Shown piece by piece: positions 33,825 to 41,666 of a DNA stretch of 54,181 bases. Source of the stretch: Gp7-AA10 sp035636095 (GTDB taxonomy: Bacteria > Acidobacteriota > Thermoanaerobaculia > Gp7-AA8); NCBI GenBank assembly GCA_035636095.1, contig DASPZU010000119.1, positions 1-54,181 on the forward strand, written 5' to 3'. Positions within the stretch are counted from its first letter, which is position 1; each line of letters starts with the position of its first letter. Below the pieces are notes generated by a model, which saw only the letters and a list, made by a program, of their open reading frames with translations, did no database searches and had not been told where the DNA came from. Made by a program: the position numbers and the translations under genes.

Positions 33825-35016
33825 TGGCTGTGCCTTCCTGGCATTTGCGCTCGTTGCAAACCGAGAATGGTTTGACGCGCACTTTCTGCCGTCATTCTTT
33901 GTGCCGCGCCAGCACTACCTTCACGCGTATTGGCAGGTCCGCATCGCCATCGTGTTGATCGGTATGGGCCTTGCGATTGTGGCGCGACATCCGATCGCGC
34001 GCTTCATCGCGGACAGCAGTGCGACGGCCGCCACGATTTTCATCGCCGTTGTTCTCGGATTTGTCGCGAGCGAGGCGCTCCTGCGACAGAGACCCTTCCG
34101 CGCTGCCCAGGAGGTTCCAGCCAGATCGGAGCCGAGTCGCCGGCTTGATCCGTATCTGGGCTGGACATTCATCCCATCGCGAGTCGGATACCAGAGGAGC
34201 AAGACCGCAGGAGTTACGGAGTATGCATTCGATCGCAGCGGCTATCGCGTCCGCCGCGTGATCGAGCCCGTCGATCTCGATCGTCCCACGATCATCTTCA
34301 CCGGAGAATCGATGGTGGTGGGCGAGCGGCTCGGGTGGCAGGACACGATCCCGGCGCAGACCGAGCAGATCACCGGCATCCAGAGCGCGAATATTGCTGT
34401 GTCCGGATACGCCTCCGATCAGGCCTATCTGAGGTTGAAGTCCGAGATCGTCCGTTTTCGGCGGCCGATCGCGGTAGTGATGCTGTTTACTCCCTCGATC
34501 TTCGATCGCAATCTCGACGATGACAGGCCGCATCTGGCGAGTGGTCTGGTGTGGCGTCCGCCGGCGGAGCGTTGGCGTCTGTCAGCGCTCGCGCGGCGAG
34601 TCGTGCGATATCGCAGTGCCGAGACGATCGAACGCGGTATCGAGACAACGCGCGAGGTCCTTCGCGCCACGATCGATCTTGCGCGCAGTCGCGGCGCCGT
34701 GCCGGTCATCCTCGTCCCGCAGTTTGGTCAGGAGTCGCCGCGCGAAACCGACTTGCGTCATCGCATTCTCGACCAGCCTGGTTTTTCATATCTGTGGATT
34801 CAGATCGATCCACGATGGCGCGTGCGCGACGATGGCCATCCCGATGCACGCGCTGCGCACGCCATGGCCGAAGCAATCGCCACGCGGCTGGCTGGTGCTG
34901 AACATGCAGACGCCGACCGGCATGAGATTCCATCGAATCGCGGCAGTCTGCGCGATGGCACTCGGGTGTCGCCACGCACAAGTCCCTTTGCCGGCGTTCT
35001 CGCCGGCCATCGTTAG
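33718..35016 (+). CDS. Membrane-anchored SGNH/GDSL-like hydrolase
   Basis: A protein of about 430 residues with two N-terminal membrane helices (IAEIALACIGCAFLAFALVA and IAIVLIGMGLAIVA) and a third near FIAVVLGFVASEALL. The soluble SGNH domain follows. Block I is TIIFTGESMVVGERLGW (Ser in GES), block II-III NIAVSGYASDQAY, and block V DDGHPDARAAHAMA (Asp/His). Such proteins add or remove acyl groups on surface glycans and often lie beside carbamoyltransferase genes. The start is uncertain: TTG 33718 gives the most sensible N-terminus, with CTG 33796 an alternative. It overlaps the divergent ferritin-like gene at its 5' end and the cytochrome c gene by 95 bases at its 3' end. Confidence 0.78.
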   Translation: MLQIQRWIGESIRSSTGAGLCIFRKRLIAEIALACIGCAFLAFALVANREWFDAHFLPSFFVPRQHYLHAYWQVRIAIVLIGMGLAIVARHPIARFIADSSATAATIFIAVVLGFVASEALLRQRPFRAAQEVPARSEPSRRLDPYLGWTFIPSRVGYQRSKTAGVTEYAFDRSGYRVRRVIEPVDLDRPTIIFTGESMVVGERLGWQDTIPAQTEQITGIQSANIAVSGYASDQAYLRLKSEIVRFRRPIAVVMLFTPSIFDRNLDDDRPHLASGLVWRPPAERWRLSALARRVVRYRSAETIERGIETTREVLRATIDLARSRGAVPVILVPQFGQESPRETDLRHRILDQPGFSYLWIQIDPRWRVRDDGHPDARAAHAMAEAIATRLAGAEHADADRHEIPSNRGSLRDGTRVSPRTSPFAGVLAGHR

Positions 35017-35827
35017 CGCCGCGACCGTAGCCCGCGGGGAGTACATCGTCCGCAACGTCGCGGTATGCGGAGGCTGTCACGCCGCCGATCCGATGCACGA
35101 CGTCGACGGACCGCTGAGCGGTGGAAAGGAATTTCACGACTGGCGCATCGGGACGACGCGCGCCTCGAATCTGACGCCCGATCCCGAAACGGGACTCGGC
35201 ACATGGAGCGACGCGGAAATCGTCCGCGCCATTCGCAATGGTCAGCGAAAGGACGGAGGTCTGCTCGCGCCGGTGATGCCTTATGAATGGTTTCACGAGA
35301 TGTCGGATGACGACGCGCTGGCAGTCGCTCGCTATCTCAAGAGCCTTTCGCCGGTCCGGCATGCGGTGACACAGAGCCCGAGCATTGCCTTCAAGCTTGG
35401 CAAGCTTCTGTTTCTGCGACCGAAGGCGGCGATTTCAGTGGCAACGCCTTCGCGCGGGACAACGGCGTATGGCGGTTACCTCGCACAACATGCCGGCCTG
35501 TGCGCCGATTGCCACACGCCGCGCACCGGTTTGCGCTCGGAACCGGACAAGAGTCGCCTCTTCGCCGGCATGGCGAATCCGCCCAAGGATCTTCCGAAGA
35601 AGCCGACCAACCTGACGCCCGAACCGGAGACAGGAATCGGGCGCTGGAGTGAGACCGATTTTCTGCAGACCATACGCACCGGAAAACTTCGCAACGGCGA
35701 CGAGCTGAACCCATTCATGCCGTGGCGGCAGATTCGGCGAATGTCGGACGATGACCTTCGAGCGATCTACGTCTACTTGCGCAGCTTGCCGCCGATTCGC
35801 AACGACGAGGCGCCGGCAGCGCGCTAA
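34922..35827 (+). CDS. Exported diheme cytochrome c
   Basis: A protein of about 301 residues. ATG 34922 opens a signal peptide (MRFHRIAAVCAMALGC) whose Cys in a LGC context may be lipidated; ATG 34904 is possible. Two cytochrome c domains carry CGGCH (about residue 52) and CADCH (about 194). Each is followed by a conserved NLTPDPETGLGTWSDAEI or NLTPEPETGIGRWSETDF segment and a Met-bearing AVMPY or FMPW loop. This matches the cytochrome c subunits of membrane alcohol or sugar dehydrogenases. No dehydrogenase is adjacent. The gene begins inside the SGNH gene and its stop touches the REP-like element. Confidence 0.87.
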   Translation: MRFHRIAAVCAMALGCRHAQVPLPAFSPAIVSAATVARGEYIVRNVAVCGGCHAADPMHDVDGPLSGGKEFHDWRIGTTRASNLTPDPETGLGTWSDAEIVRAIRNGQRKDGGLLAPVMPYEWFHEMSDDDALAVARYLKSLSPVRHAVTQSPSIAFKLGKLLFLRPKAAISVATPSRGTTAYGGYLAQHAGLCADCHTPRTGLRSEPDKSRLFAGMANPPKDLPKKPTNLTPEPETGIGRWSETDFLQTIRTGKLRNGDELNPFMPWRQIRRMSDDDLRAIYVYLRSLPPIRNDEAPAAR

Positions 35828-36045
35828 TGGGGTCAGATCTTTGATTCTCGCTCGGTTCTACAGGTAGAAGATCGACGTACGCGCGTCGACGCGGCGCAGG
35901 GGCGTGTTTTTCGGGTTCCGGCGAAAAACGATCGTTGTCGGACGACGCAGAGCCTGTCGCCCGCTAAGAAGTGATTGAATGGCCTCTTTGACTCTTCAGT
36001 CTCTACTCTTTGAAGAGTGAACCGAGAATCAAAGACCTGACCCCA
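35828..36045. mobile_element. REP/MITE-like element with 23-bp terminal inverted repeats
   Basis: TGGGGTCAGATCTTTGATTC (from 35828) and its near-perfect reverse complement ending at 36045 form terminal repeats of 23 bp with one mismatch (35828-35850 and 36023-36045). Inside, GTTTTTCG (35906-35913) and CGAAAAAC (35922-35929) make a perfect hairpin stem. There is no ORF. Ends beginning TGGGGTCAGGTCTT are familiar to me beside REP-associated tyrosine transposases (Y1/RAYT) in many genomes, so a non-autonomous element of that type is likely. One end touches the cytochrome stop; the other lies inside an AIM24 gene. Confidence 0.75.
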
Positions 36046-36492
36046 ATGAACTTGTCGATGAAGAATCCGCTCCCGCCGAAAAGAAGATTGGCGAAACCGC
36101 GCACGCGCTCGAACGTGTAGTCGATGTTGTCCGTCGCGGCCAGAACCTGGTGCTCGCGCACGTCGATTTCATCGCCCTGCGTAAGATGAATTGGAAAAAT
36201 ATGTCCCGGGCCGTCGCAGGCTGAACGCGATCTGCCCGCGGCCGCGGGCCTCCGTGACGAGGATTTGCATCCCGGCCAGTATCCGCTTGAACGCGCCGCG
36301 CACGGCTTTCAGGCCGATCGAGACGCTGGGGCTCTTCCAAAGCAGGATGTGATGCTCGAAGCAGATCGGGATGCGCTCGATGTCGACCGTCAGAACCGGG
36401 ATCAGCTCGCCGTCGATGTGATAAGTGACGTGCGTGACGTGCGCGAAGGTCTCGCCCTGGACGCTGGTGGGCATCAGGACGGGTGCTGTCAC
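36003..36492 (-). pseudogene. AIM24 family protein, frameshifted and truncated
   Basis: GTG 36492 overlaps the tatC stop (GTGA). The first frame reads MTAPVLMPTSVQGETFAHVT to ARGRGQIAFSLRRPG and then runs into a stop at 36169. In another frame the same product continues as GHIFPIHLTQGDEIDVREHQ, VLAATDNIDYTFERVRGFAN, LLFGGSGFFIDKF. One extra base near 36206-36219 therefore breaks the gene. After FFIDKF the frame enters the REP-like element (IGVRSLILGSLFKE, stop). The last third expected for AIM24 is missing. The single-base shift could be a sequencing error, but the element-caused truncation is independent of it. Confidence 0.8.
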
Positions 36493-37265
36493 GTCGTTTT
36501 CTTGCCGAAGATGTACGCGATGGCGATGCCGAGGGCGTAAAGAGCGATCATCGGAACCGCCAACACCGTCTGCGTGACCATGTCAGGCGTGGGCGTCACG
36601 ATAGCCGCGATGATGAACGACAGCACGATCGCCCATTTGAACTTCTGCAGCAGAAAGGCCGGCGTGACGATGCCGAGGCGCGCTAGGAAGAAGATCAGGA
36701 TCGGCGTTTCGAAGACCAGTCCGGTGGCCAGGATGACCATGCTCGCGAACGAGAAGAACTCGTCCGCCTTGATCATCTGCCTGAACTCCTTTCCGGTTTC
36801 CAGAAAAAAAGCACAGGTTCCGGGAAGCAGCACGCGCCAGCCGAACCAGCCTCCCACGATGAAAAAGAGCGACGCGATGATGATGAACGGCGCCGCGTAG
36901 CTTCTCTCCCGCTTGTAGAGACCGGGAGCGATGAACAACCAGAGTTGCCACAGGATGATCGGCGAGGCGACAAAAATCCCCGCGAAGAACGCCACCTTCA
37001 TGTACAGAAGAAACGGTTCTGTGAGCCGCGTGAAAACGAGCTTCTCGCCGGGGGGGAGAAAACGTGATAGCGGCCGCGCGAGCAGACCGAAGATGCGATC
37101 CGCGTAGTTCCAGCACGCCAGGAACGCGACGCCGAGGGCGATGATGGAGACGAGCAGGCGCTTGCGGAGCTCCTCGAGGTGCTCGAGGAACGACATCTTG
37201 GGGAGGTCGTGCTCCGGCTCGGTCGAATCGAAGCTCGACTCCGCGTCAGTCAGCGAGTCGGTCAT
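36489..37265 (-). CDS. tatC: Sec-independent protein translocase TatC
   Basis: A 258-residue protein with six membrane helices. The N-terminal signature FLEHLEELRKRLLVSI is the twin-arginine signal-peptide contact region. The segments LTEPFLLYMKVAFFAGIFVA, SPIILWQLWLFIAPGLYKRE and FETPILIFFLARLGIV follow in family order. It works with the TatA protein encoded just upstream, whose stop overlaps its ATG by four bases. The downstream AIM24 remnant is also coupled. Tat substrates are not evident in the window. Confidence 0.97.
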   Translation of the reverse strand: MTDSLTDAESSFDSTEPEHDLPKMSFLEHLEELRKRLLVSIIALGVAFLACWNYADRIFGLLARPLSRFLPPGEKLVFTRLTEPFLLYMKVAFFAGIFVASPIILWQLWLFIAPGLYKRERSYAAPFIIIASLFFIVGGWFGWRVLLPGTCAFFLETGKEFRQMIKADEFFSFASMVILATGLVFETPILIFFLARLGIVTPAFLLQKFKWAIVLSFIIAAIVTPTPDMVTQTVLAVPMIALYALGIAIAYIFGKKTT

Positions 37266-37555
37266 GCCGGTTTCGTGTAATCCGTTCGCTCCGGCGGCAG
37301 CGCAACCACTGGCGTGGCTGGCTCATCTCTTGATACCACCTCGGCGGCAGGAGTGATATGCGGCGTGAGCTGCTTCATCTCCTCGACCTGCACTTCGCGT
37401 TCGATGGTGTGTTTCAGCTCGTCAGTGGCTTTTCTGAACTCTCCGATGGCTTTACCGAGCGTGCGACCGATTTCCGGCAGGCGTTTCGGGCCAAACACCA
37501 GCAGGGCAACGATGAAAATGAGCAACAACTCCGGGATGCCAAGTGAACCGAACAT
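37262..37555 (-). CDS. tatA: Sec-independent protein translocase TatA/TatB
   Basis: A 97-residue protein; I chose ATG 37555 (MFGSLGIPELLLIFIVALLV), because the longer frame adds 11 non-family residues. One membrane helix is followed by FGPKRLPEIGRTLGKAIGEF, the amphipathic helix of TatA/B, and a charged tail. With only one TatA/B-like gene beside tatC, this copy may serve both roles. It is divergent from the S41 protease gene. Confidence 0.93.
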   Translation of the reverse strand: MFGSLGIPELLLIFIVALLVFGPKRLPEIGRTLGKAIGEFRKATDELKHTIEREVQVEEMKQLTPHITPAAEVVSRDEPATPVVALPPERTDYTKPA

Positions 37556-37611
37556 GAATGGCCCTTTCTGTGACAAATCGAACAGCAACCGCTGGGCGAA
37601 TAGTCCGCCCG

Positions 37612-37617
37612 TATAAT
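37612..37617 (+). promoter_or_regulatory. Consensus -10 hexamer upstream of the S41 protease gene
   Basis: A perfect TATAAT lies 39 bases before the protease ATG in the divergent tatA/protease spacer. The -35 region 17 bases upstream is poor (CCGCTG). The surrounding spacer is GC-rich, so the motif stands out. Confidence 0.45.
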
Positions 37618-37656
37618 GACGTTACGACCCTCAAATCTGTTGCGACGCAGGACTGC

Positions 37657-39327
37657 ATGGTAACCATTCAAAAGACAAGCAAGTGGACCTTTTCGCTAAC
37701 CCTTCTGGTGGCTGTCGCCGCGGCGACTCTGTTCGGCGGCTTCTACGGTAATCGACTGTTCGGCTCGCCGGTACAGAACGATGTCCAAAAGCGGCTGAAA
37801 GAGTACACGGATCTGTTGGCTGCCGTCACATCATGGGCGCCCGAGGATACGCCTTCGGACAAGTTCGTGTACTCCTCGATCGACGGGATGCTCCGGACGC
37901 TCGATCCGCACACCACCTTTCTCGAGCCGAAAGAGTACTCCGACATGCAGGACCGCCAGAAAGGCTCCTTCTACGGCCTCGGCATCCTGGTGACGAAGCG
38001 CAACGACCAGGTCACGGTCATCACCCCGCTCGAAGGGACCCCGGCAGCGCGACTCGGCATCCGTGCCGGCGACGTGATCGCGGAAGTCGAAGGTACGGCC
38101 ACCGACGACCTCTCGCTAGATGATGTCGTCAAGCGCCTGAAGGGACCGAAGGGGACGACGGTTCATATCAAGATCCTGCGCGTTGGAATCAAAGAACCGA
38201 TCCCGCTGACGATTGTTCGCGCCGCCATCCCGACCAATTCGATTGCGAACGTGCTGATGCTCCGGCCCGGAGTCGGCTACATCAAGATCAAGGATTTCAC
38301 CGCCACGACCGTCCGCGAGCTCGATGACGCTGTCGAAAAACTGAGGCAGGAAGGAATGCAGAGGCTGGTCCTCGATCTGCGCGGCAATCCGGGCGGACTG
38401 CTCGACGCGGCGGTCGGCGTCGCCGATCACTTCCTCGACAAGGGTCAGATGATCGTTTACACCAAAGGTCGCACCACCGACTCGGCCCAGGACTACACCG
38501 CGCCTGGAAAACATCAGAAGCTCGAGATTCCGCTGGTCATCGTTGTGAATCGCGGAAGCGCCTCGGCGTCGGAGATCGTCGCCGGCGCCCTGCAGGATCA
38601 CGATCGCGCCCTGATCGTCGGCGAGACCAGCTGGGGCAAGGGCCTGGTGCAGAGCGTCTACACGCTGCAATACGGCGCGGGTCTCGCGCTGACGACGTCG
38701 AAGTACTACACGCCGTCGGGCCGCAACATCCAGCGCGACTACAGCTCGTTCTACGACTACTACGTCGCCGACGAAGGCGATGCCAGCGGCTCGACCGAGA
38801 TGCCGCTCAAGGATCGCAAGCAGTTCAAGACCGACACCGGACGCCTCGTCTACGGCGGTGGCGGAATCACTCCCGACGTGATCGTCAAGCCCGCGCCGCT
38901 GACCAAGACCACACAGCTTCTGGAAGTCCGCAGCGCAATTTTCAACTTTGGTGTCGAATATGCGGCCAAACATCCCGAGGTCGGCAAAGACCTGGTGATC
39001 TCGCCGCAGATCGTCGAGGACTTCATCCGCTACGCAGCCGGCAAAGAGATCGCGCCCCTCGACGAGATTCGTCTGTCGATGCAGAAAGAGAATGATCGTA
39101 AATTCATCGATCGCGCGTTAAAGGCGGAGATCGTCGCCGCGAAATTCGGCTTTGATGCCTCGTATCCCTATCGCCTGCAGGGCGACAATCAGATCGAGAA
39201 GGCGCTCGACGTATTTCCGGACGCGCAGAAGCTGGCTCTTCAGGCGGCCGATGTTCGCGCCCACGGTGTCCCCGGCGCGAACGAGGCCGGCTCGCGCGCC
39301 GCGCAAGCCATTCCGAGAGTGCAGTGA
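37657..39327 (+). CDS. S41 family carboxy-terminal processing peptidase
   Basis: A 556-residue CtpA/Prc-type protease; ATG 37657 opens a membrane/signal segment (FSLTLLVAVAAATLFGGFYG). Domains in order are an N-terminal helical lid (45-100), a PDZ domain (about 103-195, YGLGILVTKRNDQVTVITPL) and the catalytic core. The core has Ser303 in RGSASASEI and Lys328 in GETSWGKG, 25 residues apart as in Prc. The C-terminal 180 residues are an extra helical region. It degrades or trims periplasmic proteins from the C-terminus. A heptad hairpin follows directly after the stop. Confidence 0.95.
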   Translation: MVTIQKTSKWTFSLTLLVAVAAATLFGGFYGNRLFGSPVQNDVQKRLKEYTDLLAAVTSWAPEDTPSDKFVYSSIDGMLRTLDPHTTFLEPKEYSDMQDRQKGSFYGLGILVTKRNDQVTVITPLEGTPAARLGIRAGDVIAEVEGTATDDLSLDDVVKRLKGPKGTTVHIKILRVGIKEPIPLTIVRAAIPTNSIANVLMLRPGVGYIKIKDFTATTVRELDDAVEKLRQEGMQRLVLDLRGNPGGLLDAAVGVADHFLDKGQMIVYTKGRTTDSAQDYTAPGKHQKLEIPLVIVVNRGSASASEIVAGALQDHDRALIVGETSWGKGLVQSVYTLQYGAGLALTTSKYYTPSGRNIQRDYSSFYDYYVADEGDASGSTEMPLKDRKQFKTDTGRLVYGGGGITPDVIVKPAPLTKTTQLLEVRSAIFNFGVEYAAKHPEVGKDLVISPQIVEDFIRYAAGKEIAPLDEIRLSMQKENDRKFIDRALKAEIVAAKFGFDASYPYRLQGDNQIEKALDVFPDAQKLALQAADVRAHGVPGANEAGSRAAQAIPRVQ

Positions 39328-39397
39328 CAAAAGGCGGAAGTCAGAAGGCAGAAGGGCGGCGGGACTTCTGCCTCTTGCCTTCTGACTTCTGCTTTTG
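39328..39397. repeat. Period-7 inverted repeat after the S41 gene
   Basis: The left arm 39328-39354 (purine-rich, AAGGCGGAAGTCAGAAGG) pairs with the right arm 39374-39397 (CTTGCCTTCTGACTTCTGC), with small bulges. The arms consist of heptamers of type TTCTGCC/TTCTGAC. The element starts directly at the base after the protease stop. It is a probable terminator hairpin, with a TTTTG end on the right side. Confidence 0.85.
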
Positions 39398-39442
39398 ACC
39401 GACTTGCTCCCCAGTAGACCCGGTGCTAGTGTGTCGCGCCGC

Positions 39443-39754
39443 ATGGCAGACCTGGGACGCAAATACACTTGCTACAGTTGTCACACCAAGTTTTACGATC
39501 TCGGAAAGCCGATTCCAGTATGTCCAAAGTGCGGCGCCGATCAGCGGGATGCTGAGGAAGCGCCGCCGGCGAGCTCGCACCGCGGGCGCGCCGCGCGCGT
39601 CGTAGAGGAACCACCCGAGGAGGAGTTCCCCGCCGAGCCGGAGAGCGCGCCGGCCGCGGGGGTCCCTGAAGAGGAAGAAGAAGACCTCGTGACGCCGGAG
39701 CGCGAAGAAGAAGCAACAGCGGAAGAGGAAGAGGAAGAAGAAGAGGAGTACTGA
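39443..39754 (+). CDS. FYDLN acid domain protein
   Basis: A 103-residue protein starting at ATG 39443. The first 40 residues hold a zinc ribbon (CYSCHTKFYDLGKPIPVCPKCG), the signature of the FYDLN-acid family (TIGR02300). The rest is extremely acidic (EEEEEDLVTPEREEEATAEE and more Glu). The family has no known function. The stop TGA is followed at once by the GTG of the LemA gene, so it belongs to the same operon. Confidence 0.9.
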   Translation: MADLGRKYTCYSCHTKFYDLGKPIPVCPKCGADQRDAEEAPPASSHRGRAARVVEEPPEEEFPAEPESAPAAGVPEEEEEDLVTPEREEEATAEEEEEEEEEY

Positions 39755-40417
39755 GTGAGATTTGGGCTCGTTGGCTGTTTGGTGGCATTGCTTATCGTCC
39801 TGCTGATCGGCGGCATCTGGTTCATCAGCGTTCGCAACAACCTGGTGGTCCTCGATCAGGCAGTGCAGTCGCAGTGGGCGCAGGTCGAGAACGACTATCA
39901 GCGCCGTTACGACCTGATTCCGAATCTCGTCAGGACCGTTCAGGGGGCGGCAAATTTCGAGAAGTCGACGTTGGAGGCGGTCGTGAACGCACGCGCGCGC
40001 GTCGGACAAATTGCGGCTCCCGCCACCGGCGCTCCCGGCACGGCCTCGAACGTGCCCAACAATCCCCAGGCTTTGGCGCAATTCGAAGCGGCACAGGCAG
40101 GGCTCAGCAACGCGCTGTCGCGATTGCTGGTGGTCGTCGAGCGCTATCCCGAGCTGAAATCGAATCAGAATTTCCTGGAGCTGCAATCCCAGCTCGAAGG
40201 AACTGAAAATCGCATCGCAGTCGAGCGCCGCCGTTACAACGAGGCCGCGCAGCAGTTCAACACCGCGGTGCTCAAGTTTCCGGCGAACATCGTCGCGAAC
40301 ATGAGTGGATTCAAGCCGAAAGCGTACTTCCAGGGCGTGGCTGGATCGAGTAAACCGCCCGAAGTGAATTTCCAGCCTTTCGGCAATCAGCCGGTACCGG
40401 CTCCGGCGCCGCGATGA
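39755..40417 (+). CDS. LemA family protein
   Basis: A 220-residue protein with GTG start directly after the previous stop. It has an N-terminal membrane helix (GCLVALLIVLLIGGIWFIS), then the LemA core: YNNLVVLDQAVQ-like RNNLVVLDQAVQSQWAQVEN, YQRRYDLIPNLVRTVQGAAN, NFLELQSQLEGTENRIAVER, RRYNEAAQQFNTAVLKFP. A Pro-rich C-terminus follows. LemA proteins are anchored with the helical bundle probably inside or at the membrane; their role is unsettled. The two TPM-domain genes downstream are its usual partners. Confidence 0.94.
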   Translation: MRFGLVGCLVALLIVLLIGGIWFISVRNNLVVLDQAVQSQWAQVENDYQRRYDLIPNLVRTVQGAANFEKSTLEAVVNARARVGQIAAPATGAPGTASNVPNNPQALAQFEAAQAGLSNALSRLLVVVERYPELKSNQNFLELQSQLEGTENRIAVERRRYNEAAQQFNTAVLKFPANIVANMSGFKPKAYFQGVAGSSKPPEVNFQPFGNQPVPAPAPR

Positions 40418-40420
40418 TCT

Positions 40421-40498
40421 GGGAGGGATGAGGGCGGAGGGCTGAGGGATGAAGCGCCAATTTCTTTCATCCCTCATCCCTCATCCCTCATCCCTCGC
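40421..40498. repeat. TCATCCC heptad inverted repeat overlapping the TPM gene start
   Basis: The right arm has four exact TCATCCC units (40467-40473, 40474-40480, 40481-40487, 40488-40494). The left arm (about 40421-40454) carries the complementary GGGATGA-type units, less regular. The loop is about 12 bases. The LemA stop precedes it by four bases, and the ATG of the TPM gene (40449) lies in the left arm. The right arm encodes part of that protein's signal peptide. Confidence 0.92.
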
Positions 40499-41225
40499 GC
40501 TTGCGGCGCTGCTGCTTTGCGCGACGACGACGTTCGCGCTCGACGTTCCTCCGCCGCCGACCACGTTCGTCACCGACAAGGCGGGAATTCTCGGCGAAAG
40601 CGCCGCGCACGCGCTGAATGAGAAGCTGGCGGCCTTCGAGCAGCGAACGGGCGCGCAATTCATCATCTACACCTTCCCATCGCTGGAAGGGGAAGCGCTG
40701 GAAGACTTCACGATCCGCTGCGCGGAGCGGTGGAAGGTCGGCAACAAGAAGTTCGACAACGGTCTGATCCTCTTCGTCTTCATCAAAGAGCGAAAGATTC
40801 GGATCGAAGTCGGATACGGACTGGAAGGGACGATCACCGACGCCTTTTCGCGGCGTGTGATCGATCAGTACATTGCGCCGCACTTCCGGCAGGGCGATTA
40901 CGCCGGCGGCCTGAGCGCCGCCGCCGACGCGCTCATGGCCGAGGTCGAGCACAAGGAAGCGCCGGCTGCGCCGGTGCAGCGCGCTGCACCGGCGTCACGG
41001 GCAGCGGGAGCCGGGTGCACTGTACTGTTTTGGATCGTCGTCATCCTCCTCATTCTCATCTTCTCGCGCGGTCGCGGATGCTTCTGGCCGTTGCTCTTCC
41101 TTGGCGGCGGAGGGCGTACATTCGGAGGTGGCGGGTGGAGTGGTGGCGGAGGTGGGGGAGGGTGGGGCGGATTCTCGGGAGGTGGAGGATCATTCGGGGG
41201 CGGCGGCGCTAGCGGAGGCTGGTAG
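40449..41225 (+). CDS. Exported TPM domain protein (YgcG-like)
   Basis: A 258-residue protein. The signal peptide (MKRQFLSSLIPHPSSLALAA and on to FA) is largely encoded by the heptad hairpin. Residues about 35-160 are a TPM domain (VTDKAGILGESAAHALNEKL, RTGAQFIIYTF, VGNKKFDNGLILFVFIKERK, RIEVGYGLEGTITDAFS). A membrane helix near 193-212 precedes a very Gly-rich tail of GGG and SGGGG units. This architecture is typical of YgcG-like proteins beside LemA. TPM domains may bind metals or have phosphatase activity. The start is the only one giving a complete export signal. Confidence 0.92.
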   Translation: MKRQFLSSLIPHPSSLALAALLLCATTTFALDVPPPPTTFVTDKAGILGESAAHALNEKLAAFEQRTGAQFIIYTFPSLEGEALEDFTIRCAERWKVGNKKFDNGLILFVFIKERKIRIEVGYGLEGTITDAFSRRVIDQYIAPHFRQGDYAGGLSAAADALMAEVEHKEAPAAPVQRAAPASRAAGAGCTVLFWIVVILLILIFSRGRGCFWPLLFLGGGGRTFGGGGWSGGGGGGGWGGFSGGGGSFGGGGASGGW

Positions 41226-41666
41226 ATGAAGCAGAAAGAATTTCTCGACAAGCTCGATCAGGACCGGATCGTCAAGGCGATTCAGAACGCCGAAGAGCGG
41301 ACCTCCGGCGAAATCCGTGTTCATGTCCAGCCAAAATCCGGATCCGACATCCGCCAATTCGCGGAGCGGACCTTCGAACGACTGGGGATGACGAAAACGG
41401 CGCTGCGCAACGGCGTGTTGCTCTTCATCGCCAGCGAGGAAAATCGCTTCGCGATTCTCGGAGATCGCGGCATCGATCAGAAAGTGCCGGCAGGTTTCTG
41501 GGACGAGATCGCCGCCAAGCTCACCCACCGCTTCAAGAACTCCGAGTTCACCGACGGAATTGTCGAAGCGATCAACGCCGCCGGCGAGCACCTCAAACAA
41601 TATTTTCCGCGCGCGATCGACGACGTCAACGAGCTCGCCGATCAGATCGACATCAGCGAGGAATAG
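41226..41666 (+). CDS. Cytoplasmic TPM domain protein
   Basis: A 146-residue stand-alone TPM domain: IVKAIQNAEERTSGEIRVHV, TFERLGMTKTALRNGVLLFI, AILGDRGIDQKVPAGFWDEI, EFTDGIVEAINAAGEHLKQY. No signal peptide or membrane helix. It starts at the base after the stop of the previous TPM gene. With LemA and the exported TPM protein it forms a three-gene unit spanning both sides of the membrane. The function of such units is not established. Confidence 0.9.
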   Translation: MKQKEFLDKLDQDRIVKAIQNAEERTSGEIRVHVQPKSGSDIRQFAERTFERLGMTKTALRNGVLLFIASEENRFAILGDRGIDQKVPAGFWDEIAAKLTHRFKNSEFTDGIVEAINAAGEHLKQYFPRAIDDVNELADQIDISEE

